Part shown: piece by piece, positions 50,101 through 59,914 of the stretch
How positions within the stretch are numbered: position 1 is the stretch's first letter
How the letters are laid out: each line of letters opens with the position of its first letter
From: Pseudomonas wayambapalatensis
Lineage (GTDB): Bacteria; Pseudomonadota; Gammaproteobacteria; Pseudomonadales; Pseudomonadaceae
NCBI GenBank assembly: GCA_014268975.2
Contig: CP077096.1
Span: 3,509,501-3,573,500 of the forward strand
Direction of reading: 5' to 3'
DNA: 64,000 nucleotides
Notes under the pieces: generated by a model
The model's database searches: none
Told to the model about the DNA's origin: nothing
Seen by the model: the letters and a program-made list of their open reading frames with translations, nothing else
Translations under genes and position numbers: made by a program

Positions 50101-50257
50101 CTCATCCGCTCGCCAAGGTGCCCTGCTGTCATCCGCCCGCGAAGCGGCGGCTACGGCCACCGGCAAAATCCAATTAAACCCTCACCCACCTCCCCCTTCT
50201 AAACAGGTTGTGCCCACGGCACACCCTGCAATCAACAACACCTCGGAGGGGGACCCG

Positions 50258-51379
50258 ATGGACGAACGATTTCTGCAGTTGCTGACCACCACCACGGTAT
50301 TCGGCATCTCCATCCTCAACCTGCTGCTGGCCCTGACGGTGACCGTGATCACCTTCCTGGTGACGCGCTGGGCGCTGAGTTTCCTCAAGCGCCGTGCCCG
50401 CCAGTGGTCCAGCCATGACGGGCAGCTCAGCAGGCTCATCACCCAGGTACTCGAAGGCACCAGCAACTTCCTGCTGATGCTCGCCTCGCTGCTGGTCGGC
50501 CTTGGCGTGCTGGACCTGCCGGAACGCTGGCTGGACCGGGTCGGCAGCCTGTGGTTCGTGGTCGCTGCGTTGCAGATCGGCCTGTGGGCCAACCGCGCCA
50601 TCGCCCTTGGCCTGACCCGCTACTTCGCCCGCCACGACACCGGCAATGCCTACCGCGGCAGCGCGTTAGCGACCCTGTCGGGCTGGGGCGCGCGGGTGCT
50701 GTTGTGGTCGGTGGTGCTGCTGGCGATGCTGTCGAACCTGGGCGTGAACATCACCGCCTTCGTCGCCAGCCTTGGCGTTGGCGGCATCGCCGTGGCGCTG
50801 GCGGTGCAGAATGTGCTGGGCGACCTGTTCGCCTCGCTGTCGATTGCCGTCGACAAACCGTTCGAGGTCGGCGACTTCATCGTCATCGGCTCGCTCGCTG
50901 GCACCGTGGAGAACATCGGCCTGAAGACCACGCGCATCCGCAGCCTCGGCGGCGAACAGATCGTCATGGCCAACGCCGGTATGATCAGCAGCACCATCCA
51001 GAACTACAAGCGCCTGCAGGAACGGCGCATCGTCTTCGAGTTCGGCCTGTCGTACGACACGCCCACCGAGGCGGTGAAAAAGGCCCCGGCGATCGTCGAG
51101 GAGTCGATCAAGGCCCAGGGCCAGGTGCGCTTCGACCGCGCCCACCTGCGCGGCTTCGGCAAGGAGGCGTTGGAGTTCGAAGCGGTCTACATCGTGCTCG
51201 ACCCGGGCTACAACCTGTACATGGACATCCAGCAGGCGATCAACTTCCAGTTGCTCGAACGCTTCTCCAAGGTCGGCGCCAAGTTTGCCGTCGGCGCGCG
51301 CTCGATCAAGGTGACAGGCTTGCCGGAGGCTTCGAACCAGCTTACTCATGTCAGGGGACGGGACTCGCAGGGGAACTGA
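50258..51379 (+). CDS. MscS-family mechanosensitive channel
   Basis: Inner-membrane small-conductance channel of 373 aa. Four hydrophobic segments precede the pore helix: about 12-36, 64-86, 95-115 and 140-163. The MscS core reads GVGGIAVALAVQNVLGDLFA SLSI with the conserved Gly/Ala packing, followed by the beta domain motif VDKPFEVGDFIVIG and TTRIRSLGGEQIVMANA. It protects against hypo-osmotic shock. Start at 50258 with CGGAGGGGG upstream. Monocistronic, convergent with the T6SS minus-strand operon. Confidence 0.92.
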   Translation: MDERFLQLLTTTTVFGISILNLLLALTVTVITFLVTRWALSFLKRRARQWSSHDGQLSRLITQVLEGTSNFLLMLASLLVGLGVLDLPERWLDRVGSLWFVVAALQIGLWANRAIALGLTRYFARHDTGNAYRGSALATLSGWGARVLLWSVVLLAMLSNLGVNITAFVASLGVGGIAVALAVQNVLGDLFASLSIAVDKPFEVGDFIVIGSLAGTVENIGLKTTRIRSLGGEQIVMANAGMISSTIQNYKRLQERRIVFEFGLSYDTPTEAVKKAPAIVEESIKAQGQVRFDRAHLRGFGKEALEFEAVYIVLDPGYNLYMDIQQAINFQLLERFSKVGAKFAVGARSIKVTGLPEASNQLTHVRGRDSQGN

Positions 51380-51394
51380 ACGCCGCCCCCGGCG

Positions 51395-51895
51395 CTACAG
51401 CCGCACCCCGCACATCCCGGCAATGATCGCCAGCGCAATGGCCGCGCAGGCGATCACGCCACTGCGCCAGATCAGACGCACTGCCCGAGCCTGTAAACCG
51501 TGCGCCTGCATCACCATGCGCAGCCCAAGCAGCAGGTGCAGCAGTACCAGGAACACACCCAGGGCGTAGTGCGGCACCAGGCGGATGTTCCAGGGATCGA
51601 GCAGCACGCGCGCGCTCCAACGCCAGGCCAGATGCAGGCCGCTGACCACCTGGAAGACGAATGCCAGTACCAGCAGCGGTTCAATGAAGCCCGCCCGGTA
51701 AAGGGTACGGCCAAGGTCCATGACCTGAGCGTGCAGCTCGGGCCCGACCAGCCCGGTCAGATGATTGGCCAGGTGGAACAGCACGTACAGGCACAGAATC
51801 GCACCACTCACACCGTGGGCCACGCGCCAGCACACCAGCACCGCCATCAGTCGTACGGCCAGCGGGCTGCGGTTGCCCAGACGTTCGAGCAGCAT
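51395..51895 (-). CDS. Small membrane protein resembling succinate dehydrogenase cytochrome b subunit
   Basis: Integral membrane protein of 166 aa with about four hydrophobic segments. Histidines are placed as in haem-binding SdhC/FrdC-type subunits: RVAHGVSG (about 26), YVLFHLANHLTG (about 41 and 45), GLHLAWRW (about 87), VPHYALGVF (about 108) and LHLLLGLRM (about 118). It lies 18 bases after the tssM stop on the same strand, so it is probably co-transcribed with the T6SS genes; a role in secretion is not known. Alternatively it is an unrelated respiratory-type cytochrome that happens to end the operon. Confidence 0.72.
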   Translation of the reverse strand: MLLERLGNRSPLAVRLMAVLVCWRVAHGVSGAILCLYVLFHLANHLTGLVGPELHAQVMDLGRTLYRAGFIEPLLVLAFVFQVVSGLHLAWRWSARVLLDPWNIRLVPHYALGVFLVLLHLLLGLRMVMQAHGLQARAVRLIWRSGVIACAAIALAIIAGMCGVRL

Positions 51896-51913
51896 CGCTC
51901 CAGCTGGCGTCGC

Positions 51914-54900
51914 TCATAGCCGGGCCTGCGTAGTTGGCTCCAGCTTGGGCGACTGCTGCAACAATCCTCGTGGCAACTGGAAACCTTTGAAAGGCTCTTG
52001 CGTTATAGGGTTGAAGGCCTTCTCCGCGTTGAGTCGATAGCGCATCACGCCGTCACCGGTCCGGAAGCTCAAGTCCACGCTGGTCGCGGTGCGTCCATTG
52101 AGCGAGCCACGGCTGAGCAAGCGGAACATCGACCAAGGCCCGCGGTACTCCAAGCTGCTACTGTTGCCGCTCTGCCTGAGCAAGGTCAGGTTGCTACGCA
52201 CGTGCTGCCCCAGAGTATTAGGCCAGACGATACCGGTGATCTGGCGCGGACCATGGGTGTAGGAAATCAGCTGGCCATCAAGGTCCAGCAGACTGGTACG
52301 CTGGTTAGCGCTGAGCCCCAGCGGCTCAATGCTGAACTGCACGCTCAGGTTGCCACGCTGATCGAAGAAGGTTTCGCGGATGCGATCTGCTCGCTCCAAC
52401 TGTTCGATCACATCGCTGCGAATCAACGACCGCCCTTGCTGGCCAGCCTGCAGGGCTTCGAGATTGTCCTTCAGGAAAACACGCAGGTACTGATCGTTGA
52501 ACTGCTGCAGCCGTCCCTTCGGCCCGAAGAAGGCTTCAAAGTCGTCCAGCGAAGCATCGGGTGCCCGCACCACGAAGGGGTAACGCCCAGCCAGGCGCTG
52601 CTGGAAGAAGCTGTACACCTCGGCATCCCAGCGCCGCTCCAGTTCGCGCAGGGCTTCGATGTTGAGCACTTGTGCCGTTTGATCGGCCACTTTTCTAACC
52701 TGGTGGTTGATTGGCTCTGGCAAGCCGGTGGCTACGCGTTGCAAGGTGCCGATCGGATCGGGTCCTGTCATCGAGAAGCGCTGAAGTACTGCCTGGAGTG
52801 CTGCTTTGCCTCTGTCCGGACTGTCCTGCACTGCCTTGGCGTAATCATGAACAGCGGCAATGGCAGCAAGGGTTTCATCGTAATAGCTGGGCTTTTCACC
52901 CGTTGCCTGCAACATCGCGCTCAGCCCGGCAAAGGCACGCTGAATAGCCCACGCCTGTTGTTGCTCGGGCTTGCGGGTTATCGGTCGTAAGGCCTCAGCC
53001 TGCGCAACTGCATCTGCCTCCACAGCAGATGACAGCGAAGTATTGACCCTCACCGTATCCAATAGCCGATGCAGCGGTGCGGCTGGGCCGGTGAACTGCT
53101 GAAGCACCTCAACCCCATGATCCAGATCGCGGAAGTCGGCCACCGAGAAAGCATTCAAGGCACGCCGCCAACTGTCGATGAAATCGGCGCTGTACAAATT
53201 GCGCAGCCGTTCACCCAGCGCCTCTCGGTCTGCATCCGAGTAGTCGAGCTGGCCGCGCTCGCCCAGTGCCCACTCGTCGACCATGGCCATTTCGGCGAAC
53301 CGTTGGCTACGCGGCTCGAAGTATTCTCTGAAGCCCTTGGCCGTAAGCATGGGTGCTACCAACACACTTTCACCATACCTGGCACCGACAGACGACTGAT
53401 ACACCACGTCGAAGGTCGGCCCGACCTGATGACGCAGGTCCAGGCCTGTAGGCAACTGCTCCCCCGCCTGCTGCTTGAGGCTCGCATAGACCCGCTCTGG
53501 CAGCGGCGCCTTGCGTAAAATCTGCTGCACCTCGGCGATTCGCTGGTTGTATTGCGGCAGTTCGGTATCGGCATACGCCATCGCGTACTTCAGATGCCGC
53601 ATGAGGTCGCGTTGCAGTTGGCCCTGGCCAGGAAATTTTTGCTGCCACTGGCGAGCCATCCACTCCTCGACCCATTCGGATCGGCGGTTCTGGCGATCCT
53701 CCAGCATCCGGTATATCCGCAGGGCAGCCATCTGCTGTTCACTACCTGGCGGGGCCGCATCCATGGCATCGACTACCCCACTGGCCAAGGCCGGCAGGAA
53801 GCGTTTCGAGAGCAAACTAAGGTAGGCCTCATCGACACGCGGACCGATGGCACGCCCCTGATACAAACCTAAATCAGCCACACCCGGCCATGCGCCACGG
53901 TAGTCGCCAAATACCGACACCGCGTCTCGGATCTGATCCAGCGGCTCCAGCAGGTTGTGCCCGGTCGGGTCCAGTCGCTGGTCCACTTCGTGATGACTGT
54001 ACTCCCGACTTTTGGCGAGCACGTTGGCGGCCTTGGCACCATTGATATCGAAGTAGCGTTGCCAACTGGCGATGGCGACAAGAAAAGCCAGTGCGCCCAC
54101 ACCCGTGCCAACCCAGAGCAACTGCCGCTTGCTACGCGCCACTCTGATATTGTCCCCGGCAAGCCCGGCTTCCTGATAGATGACGCGCCTGAAGGCATGC
54201 TGGATGAAGTAGACCAGAGCCTTGCCTTGGACCTTACCCTCGCGCAGCGGAAGTTTTGTCTTGTAGGGCTGGGCAGCCTCGCGAACGAATGCATTGAGCA
54301 TGTCGCCTTGCTGCACTACCGAAGACCAGTACACACCACGCACCAGCGCAGGCGTGGTGAAACGGTCACTTGCCAGTGCTTCTTGCAGGAATCTCAGTAG
54401 TATCGGGCGCAGCCCAACCAGCTGGGCATGCAATGAGAAGAGACGCGCCCGCAGTGATGCATCGCCCAATGTATCGAGTCGGTCCAGCACCTGCTCAAAC
54501 AACTGGCTGATCAACCGATCGTAGTGATCGCCATACTCGTCCAGCCAGGCGTCGAACGTTCCAATCGCATCCAGCTTGAAGGTGAAGCCCAGCATCTTTT
54601 CCCGCGCCGCAGCGGGAAGCCCGGCGTAAAGCTGATCGAAACCATCCAGTAGATCGAACTTGCTCAGTACCACATACAGCGGCAGGCGTGAGCCCAGTTG
54701 GCTGCTCACCTCGTACAGCCGCGCGCGCAAGACATGCGCCAGCGCGACACGTTGCTCAGGTGTGCCGTGCAACAGTGCAGGCAGATCGACAACCAGCAGC
54801 ACACCGTTGAGGGGTCTCTGGCTTCGGTTGCGCAGCAGCCAGTCCAGGAGGTGCTGCCACAATCTGGCCGAAGTGGTGGGAGGTACTGGCACTGCGTCTG

Positions 54901-55522
54901 CTTCCTCGGCAGGCGAAGCGACCCCAGCCCCCTGGCTGATAAAAGCGCCTGGCGGATCGATGATCACCGCATCGTTGCTGATCCACCAACCGATCGGATA
55001 GGTCAGTGCTTGCACTGGTCGGCCACGCGCCCGTGCCTTGTCGATGCGAGTCAGAGAGAAACTTTGTTCGGTACGGTCGAGGAAGTTGGTCTTGCCTGCA
55101 TGCTGGTCGCCCACTACCAGATACCAGGGCAGTCGGTACAACGCTCGTCGCCCACCGGCATTGTGTAGAAATCGCGAAAGCCCTTGGTCCAATGCCTTCT
55201 CTTGCGCTTGAACGAACGGCAACGTTTGATCCAGTTCGACGGCTGCTGCCTGATTGCGCTCTGCCTGCAGATGGCGAAAACGCCTGCGCAACACCACGAG
55301 CCAGCACACCAGGGGTATCAGCACAAGCACCAGGCTTGCCAGCCCTCGATGGGCAATGCTGGCCAACGGTCGCTGCTCGCGCCACGTCCATTGCGGACCG
55401 AGCCACCAGATGGCAACGAGCATCAGCACAGCAGCCAGCACGAGCAGCAGCGGCATCGCCAGGCCAATGCGCGTCACCAGCGGCAAGCCCCTGCGTTTGA
55501 GTTGCGTCCATAATTGCTTCAT
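51914..55522 (-). CDS. tssM: T6SS membrane complex protein TssM (IcmF/VasK)
   Basis: Large inner-membrane protein of 1202 aa that forms the type VI envelope channel with TssJ and TssL. Two N-terminal membrane segments (about 15-45 and 60-80), a cytoplasmic NTPase-like domain with Walker A GDQHAGKTNF (about 138), a third membrane segment near 470 (VGTGVGALAFLVAIASW), then a long periplasmic region ending in the TssJ-binding beta domain. Start ATG at 55522 overlaps the tssA TGA; the in-frame TTG one codon earlier is less likely. The order tagO-tssA-tssM equals vasI-vasJ-vasK of Vibrio cholerae. Confidence 0.95.
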   Translation of the reverse strand: MKQLWTQLKRRGLPLVTRIGLAMPLLLVLAAVLMLVAIWWLGPQWTWREQRPLASIAHRGLASLVLVLIPLVCWLVVLRRRFRHLQAERNQAAAVELDQTLPFVQAQEKALDQGLSRFLHNAGGRRALYRLPWYLVVGDQHAGKTNFLDRTEQSFSLTRIDKARARGRPVQALTYPIGWWISNDAVIIDPPGAFISQGAGVASPAEEADAVPVPPTTSARLWQHLLDWLLRNRSQRPLNGVLLVVDLPALLHGTPEQRVALAHVLRARLYEVSSQLGSRLPLYVVLSKFDLLDGFDQLYAGLPAAAREKMLGFTFKLDAIGTFDAWLDEYGDHYDRLISQLFEQVLDRLDTLGDASLRARLFSLHAQLVGLRPILLRFLQEALASDRFTTPALVRGVYWSSVVQQGDMLNAFVREAAQPYKTKLPLREGKVQGKALVYFIQHAFRRVIYQEAGLAGDNIRVARSKRQLLWVGTGVGALAFLVAIASWQRYFDINGAKAANVLAKSREYSHHEVDQRLDPTGHNLLEPLDQIRDAVSVFGDYRGAWPGVADLGLYQGRAIGPRVDEAYLSLLSKRFLPALASGVVDAMDAAPPGSEQQMAALRIYRMLEDRQNRRSEWVEEWMARQWQQKFPGQGQLQRDLMRHLKYAMAYADTELPQYNQRIAEVQQILRKAPLPERVYASLKQQAGEQLPTGLDLRHQVGPTFDVVYQSSVGARYGESVLVAPMLTAKGFREYFEPRSQRFAEMAMVDEWALGERGQLDYSDADREALGERLRNLYSADFIDSWRRALNAFSVADFRDLDHGVEVLQQFTGPAAPLHRLLDTVRVNTSLSSAVEADAVAQAEALRPITRKPEQQQAWAIQRAFAGLSAMLQATGEKPSYYDETLAAIAAVHDYAKAVQDSPDRGKAALQAVLQRFSMTGPDPIGTLQRVATGLPEPINHQVRKVADQTAQVLNIEALRELERRWDAEVYSFFQQRLAGRYPFVVRAPDASLDDFEAFFGPKGRLQQFNDQYLRVFLKDNLEALQAGQQGRSLIRSDVIEQLERADRIRETFFDQRGNLSVQFSIEPLGLSANQRTSLLDLDGQLISYTHGPRQITGIVWPNTLGQHVRSNLTLLRQSGNSSSLEYRGPWSMFRLLSRGSLNGRTATSVDLSFRTGDGVMRYRLNAEKAFNPITQEPFKGFQLPRGLLQQSPKLEPTTQARL

Positions 55523-56982
55523 CAAGATTCCTGCTCCTTGCTCCGTTCAACCAGCAACTGGGGGGCGGCATATTGCTGAAGCCGCTGAAAAACCTCCGGC
55601 TCCCAGGCGCTGGCAGTGGTGTGCTGCATCGTCCGGGCAACGCTCGCGCACAGGTCCTGCGCCAGCCAGGACACCCCCCGCGCAGCCAGCAAGTCAGCAG
55701 CGATCACCGTGGTATGGCAGCGCTCCCGAGGCGTTCGCAGATCGGCCTGCATCCCTTGCAGCCTGAGCAGAACCGGTTCGACGCCACCGACTTCCAGTTG
55801 GCCGGTCAACTCTTCACGCAAGCTTGCAAACTCCTGAGCGCCTGCACCCTGATCGGATTGCCCTTGGGATCCCTTGAGCCAGGCCAGGCATTGGTCATCC
55901 ACGAATACCCGGCCGTCGCTGAAACACAATTGCTGCAACGCTGGCATGCGCAGCACAAACCGCGCGGTGGCAGCGCGAATGGCCTCGGCCACTTCGCCCA
56001 TCGCCAACCGGGTTGCGGCGGCCGCCGCGAGGAAACTGCCGCGAATCCAGTAAGGGCAAGCCGTCACACTTTTCTCGATCCGCTGCAGCAATGCCGCATC
56101 AACCGTCGTGCCCGCGATGGCCTCTTCATAGTCACCGGCAATATCCTGCGGAACCGCCATCAGCTCCGTTCGATTGTCCTGCCTGGTCTGCGGCGCGGCC
56201 TGAATATGTGCCCACAGGCCGAAGCGGCGTAGCTGGTAGCCGGTAGGGTCGTAGGGGTCCTGCTGATTGATGAGCTCGGCCATGCTCAGTACGGCACGCC
56301 GCGTTTCTCGCTCGTTGCCCAGCGACACGCGTGGCGTTGGCTTGGCAATGACTTGCGCCAGAGATTCAGGTTTGATGTTGGGTGCAGCAGCCGTAGGCGA
56401 AGACTCGCCAGCGCCGCTGGCAAATTCCAGGTGTTTGCCCAACACGTGCTCGAGCTCGCCCAGTGCCGCGGAATCCAACTGTGCGGCATCCTGTTGCTGT
56501 TGCAGACGCTTCAAGCCGTCCTCAGCCAGGGCGGCATGAGAGGCGTTGTAGGTGAAGCGGTCTAGTCGCGGCAGCGCCTCGATCAAGCGGGTGACCACGA
56601 TGGTGACCAGCTTGCGCTTGCCCAGATAGCCCTTGGGGCCCGGTTTTGGATGAGCGGTTTCCCAATAGCGTTCAACCACACCTGCCAACAGCTCCAAGGT
56701 AAATCCCCAGCGCTGCCAGCAATCGGCGCGCAGCCATGCCGCGCTCAGGTGGGTAACGATTCGCAAATGCTTGCACTGCTGGGCCAAGTACTGCCGGGAA
56801 GCCTCTTCGATGTAGGTCCAGTCGATCGAGCTCTCCTGCAACCCTCCCAGCTTGACCATCTCCTGGTCAATGGCCTGGTATGTCTCATCCTCCACATCGA
56901 ACAGGCCAGCCGGTGCCTGTGGGTCGATCGGCGCAAGCAGCCGGGCGATTTCTTCAGCCGAAACCTGTGCTACCAGCGACAT
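55522..56982 (-). CDS. tssA: T6SS protein TssA (VasJ type)
   Basis: Cytoplasmic protein of 486 aa. The ImpA N-terminal domain covers about residues 10-130 (LLAPIDPQAPAGLFDVEDETY, then YLAQQCKHLRIVTHLSAAW), and the C-terminal half has the VasJ-type domain (QDPYDPTGYQLRRFGLWAHI; LLAARGVSWLAQDLCASV). TssA primes or caps the growing sheath at the baseplate. Overlaps tssM by one base and tagO by 13, so the three are translationally coupled. Confidence 0.92.
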   Translation of the reverse strand: MSLVAQVSAEEIARLLAPIDPQAPAGLFDVEDETYQAIDQEMVKLGGLQESSIDWTYIEEASRQYLAQQCKHLRIVTHLSAAWLRADCWQRWGFTLELLAGVVERYWETAHPKPGPKGYLGKRKLVTIVVTRLIEALPRLDRFTYNASHAALAEDGLKRLQQQQDAAQLDSAALGELEHVLGKHLEFASGAGESSPTAAAPNIKPESLAQVIAKPTPRVSLGNERETRRAVLSMAELINQQDPYDPTGYQLRRFGLWAHIQAAPQTRQDNRTELMAVPQDIAGDYEEAIAGTTVDAALLQRIEKSVTACPYWIRGSFLAAAAATRLAMGEVAEAIRAATARFVLRMPALQQLCFSDGRVFVDDQCLAWLKGSQGQSDQGAGAQEFASLREELTGQLEVGGVEPVLLRLQGMQADLRTPRERCHTTVIAADLLAARGVSWLAQDLCASVARTMQHTTASAWEPEVFQRLQQYAAPQLLVERSKEQES

Positions 56983-57602
56983 GTCTTGCGCGCCTCATCG
57001 ATGAGTGGGTCAAGCCCCTGGGCATCAAAGATCAAGCCATCGATGGCCGGGTTGTCGCTCTGGACGTGAATGCGGTGGGCGCCGATCAGTTGCTTGATCT
57101 GCTCGATCCCCGGCAAACCTCGACCAGCGTCGAGGACCTGACCGTTTTCCATTACCTGCCATGGTGTCGCGTTGGTATTGCGGCGTTCGCCCAGCAACTG
57201 CACCGTCACCCGGCCTACATCGAGCGGGCGTCCAACGACCAACTGCAACCTGGAGATGTTCTGCACACAGCTGATGACCAAGTATGGGGACGGCGTTGCC
57301 GATGCGATGGCGGGTGCGGATATCAGCAACCCCTCCCCTTCAGCGCTGAGGCGAAACGTCAGGTCCTCTGGCGGCCGACTCGCTTCATGAGCCAACACGC
57401 GGCGCACGGTGGGTGAGTCCTGCTCCGGCGCGGACCACCTCAGCGGCTCAACGCGAGCCGGTGTTCCTGCGGACTTGTCGAAACATGCCAGGCGCTCAAG
57501 ATTGGACACGATCCTTGGGCAATCTCGATCAGCGTATGCAGGCATCGGCATACAACTGAGTAGCAGAGAAATCCCTACGCCGTATGTATTGCGCACAATC
57601 AC
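56970..57602 (-). CDS. tagO: T6SS-associated protein TagO (VasI)
   Basis: Exported protein of about 211 aa. A signal peptide ends near MPAYA; the mature part starts DRDCPRIVSNLERLACFDK, the VasI family signature, with a second Cys pair (SCVQN and KTCRW). VasI is a periplasmic accessory of vas-type secretion systems with unclear role. The longest frame begins at TTG 57608, but GTG 57602 has AGGAAG nine bases upstream and is preferred. Confidence 0.87.
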   Translation of the reverse strand: MIVRNTYGVGISLLLSCMPMPAYADRDCPRIVSNLERLACFDKSAGTPARVEPLRWSAPEQDSPTVRRVLAHEASRPPEDLTFRLSAEGEGLLISAPAIASATPSPYLVISCVQNISRLQLVVGRPLDVGRVTVQLLGERRNTNATPWQVMENGQVLDAGRGLPGIEQIKQLIGAHRIHVQSDNPAIDGLIFDAQGLDPLIDEARKTCRW

Positions 57603-57903
57603 TGACAATAACTTCCTGTTCTAAATCTGCACTTACCCGAGACCAGACCTGCGCACCGCTTAATTCCAGTCGCATCTTAAAACTGGCGAAAGCGTAGGCC
57701 ATAAGCGAGAAAAACAACAAACAAATATTTAGTTACAAATTCCCGCTCGACCAATTAACACCACTCAATGCAAGGTTTTTAATGATGAAGTTACCGCTAA
57801 CTATCAAAGTGAAAATTCGCCCCACACTTAGAGAACTTTCCTACAAGTAAGTTTGCAAAGCTCACGCATCACGGAAACTTCCTACAGACCAAGGATAGAT
57901 TTT
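57603..57903. promoter_or_regulatory. Divergent T6SS promoter region
   Basis: About 300 bases that are clearly more A/T-rich than the rest of the window (57700-57900), between the divergent tagO-tssA-tssM and tssB-tssC operons. Both promoters must lie here. I see no convincing sigma-54 element or Fur box. A short open frame on the minus strand in this region overlaps tagO and has no features of a gene. Confidence 0.5.
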
Positions 57904-58407
57904 ATGGCTAAGAATATTGGCTCAGTCGCGCCCAAGGAACGCATAAACATCAAATATGTTCCGGCCACTGGAGATGAACAAGCCGAAATAGAGCTTCCCC
58001 ACAAGATGCTGGTCATGGGCGATTTCGGCCTGGATGACAACCGTGCGCTGGAAGATCGTCCTGTCATGCGCATCGATAAACACACATTCAACAACGTACT
58101 GAATGACGCGGACGTAAGCCTGGGCATGTCCGTGCCCTCCATGCTCAACGCGGCTCCAGGCACAGAGCTTGCCGTGCAGTTGCATTTCCGGTCGATCAAC
58201 GACTTCGGGCCAGACCGGATCGCCCGTCAGGTACCGGAGCTGAACAAGCTGCTGGAGCTGCGCGAAGCCTTGGTTGCCCTCAAAGGGCCGTTGGGCAATG
58301 TGCCTGCGTTTCGCAAGCAACTGCAGCATCTGTTGAGCAACCAGCACGCCCGAAAGCAACTCGCCGAAGAACTGGACCTGGTGCTCGAAGCGCCAAAAGA
58401 AGACTGA
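57904..58407 (+). CDS. tssB: T6SS sheath small subunit TssB (VipA)
   Basis: Sheath protein of 167 aa, full family length. It starts MAKNIGSVAPKERINIKY and contains the family segments LPHKMLVMGDF and FRSINDFGPDRIARQVPEL. Assembles with TssC into the contractile sheath in the cytoplasm. AAGGA ribosome binding site; first gene of the rightward operon, 16 bases before tssC. Confidence 0.96.
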   Translation: MAKNIGSVAPKERINIKYVPATGDEQAEIELPHKMLVMGDFGLDDNRALEDRPVMRIDKHTFNNVLNDADVSLGMSVPSMLNAAPGTELAVQLHFRSINDFGPDRIARQVPELNKLLELREALVALKGPLGNVPAFRKQLQHLLSNQHARKQLAEELDLVLEAPKED

Positions 58408-58423
58408 GACAGCGGAGCGTCCC

Positions 58424-59914
58424 ATGCCTAAGCAAAACAGCACTACCGTGGCCGTTGAAACAACTGTCGACACATTGGGCACAGCCAGCTTGCTCGACCA
58501 GATCATGGCAGAAACCAAATTGGTGCCTGCACAAGAGGGTTATCAGGTCGCCAGGCAGGGCGTCTCGGCCTTTATCGCCGAAATACTTAAAAGTGATGAC
58601 CCAGATCAATTAATCAACAAACACCGCGTCGATCAGATGATCGCCGAAGTGGATCGGGTGCTCAGCAAACAGATGGATGCGATCCTGCACCAGCCTGAGT
58701 TCCAGCAGCTCGAATCCTCGTGGCGCAGCCTCAAACTTCTGGTCGATCGCACTGACTTCCGCGAAAACATCAAGCTTGAAGTCCTGCATGTCAGCAAAGA
58801 AGACTTGCTCGATGATTTCGAGAATGCTGCCGATATCACCTGCAGTGGAATGTACAAACACGTTTACACGGCAGGCTACGGTCAGTTTGGCGGCGAGCCG
58901 GTTGCAGCCATGGTGGGCAACTACAACTTCGGCCCCTCTTCCCCCGATATCAAACTGCTGAGTTACATGGCCTCCGTCGGTGCGATGTCTCACGCCCCTT
59001 TCCTCGCCGCGCCGTCCCCCGAGTTCTTCAATCTGAGCAGCTTCGAAGAGCTGCCCAACCTGAAAGAGATCAAGGACATTTTCGCCGGCCCACGTCATGC
59101 CAAGTGGCGTGCATTCCGTGAAAGTGAGGACTCCCGGCACGCGGCCTTGACCGGCCCGCGGTTCATGCTGCGCTCGGCCTATCACCCCCAAGAAAATCCC
59201 GTCCAGAGCTATCACTACTACGAGGACATCGACGGAAAACACGACAACTACCTGTGGGGTAACTCTGCCTTCCTGCTGGCCAGTTGCATCAACGACAGCT
59301 TTGCCCGCTACCGTTGGTGCCCGAACATCATCGGTCCGCAGTCCGGTGGCGCCGTCGAGGATCTGCCGGTGCACCTGTACGAGTCCCTCGGCCAGCTGCA
59401 GGCCAAGATCCCGACCGAAGTGCTGATTTCCGACCGCAAGGAGTTCGAGCTGGCCGAAGAGGGTTTCATCGCTCTGACCATGCGCAAGGACAGCGACAAC
59501 GCCGCGTTCTTCTCCGCCAACTCGGTACAAAAACCGAAAAACTTCCCCAAGACCCCGGAAGGGCTGCAAGCGCAGACCAACTACAAGCTCGGCACCCAAC
59601 TGCCCTACCTGTTCATCGTCAACCGCCTGGCCCACTACATCAAGGTGCTGCAGCGCGAACAAATCGGCAGCTGGAAGGAGCGCCGTGACCTTGAGTCCGA
59701 GCTCAACAAATGGATCAAGCAATACGTCGCAGACCAGGAAAACCCCTCTGCCGATGTGCGCAGCCGCCGGCCATTGCGTGCCGCCAGAGTCGAGGTATCG
59801 GACGTTGCCGGCGATCCAGGCTGGTACCAGGTGTCGCTCGCCGTACGCCCGCACTTCAAGTACATGGGCGCGAACTTCGAAATCTCCCTGGTTGGACGGC
59901 TCGATACGCAATGA
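58424..59914 (+). CDS. tssC: T6SS sheath large subunit TssC (VipB)
   Basis: Sheath protein of 496 aa, typical length. Recognisable motifs: FQQLESSWRSLKLLVDRTDF, FGGEPVAAMVGNYNF, PFLAAPSP and GNSAFLLASCINDSFARYRW. With TssB it forms the tail sheath whose contraction drives the Hcp tube. ATGA overlap with tssE downstream. Confidence 0.97.
   Translation: MPKQNSTTVAVETTVDTLGTASLLDQIMAETKLVPAQEGYQVARQGVSAFIAEILKSDDPDQLINKHRVDQMIAEVDRVLSKQMDAILHQPEFQQLESSWRSLKLLVDRTDFRENIKLEVLHVSKEDLLDDFENAADITCSGMYKHVYTAGYGQFGGEPVAAMVGNYNFGPSSPDIKLLSYMASVGAMSHAPFLAAPSPEFFNLSSFEELPNLKEIKDIFAGPRHAKWRAFRESEDSRHAALTGPRFMLRSAYHPQENPVQSYHYYEDIDGKHDNYLWGNSAFLLASCINDSFARYRWCPNIIGPQSGGAVEDLPVHLYESLGQLQAKIPTEVLISDRKEFELAEEGFIALTMRKDSDNAAFFSANSVQKPKNFPKTPEGLQAQTNYKLGTQLPYLFIVNRLAHYIKVLQREQIGSWKERRDLESELNKWIKQYVADQENPSADVRSRRPLRAARVEVSDVAGDPGWYQVSLAVRPHFKYMGANFEISLVGRLDTQ

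Noticed and set aside
58610..59911. 433-codon open frame antisense to tssC
   Set aside because: tssC is unmistakable on the other strand; the antisense frame has no recognisable domain.
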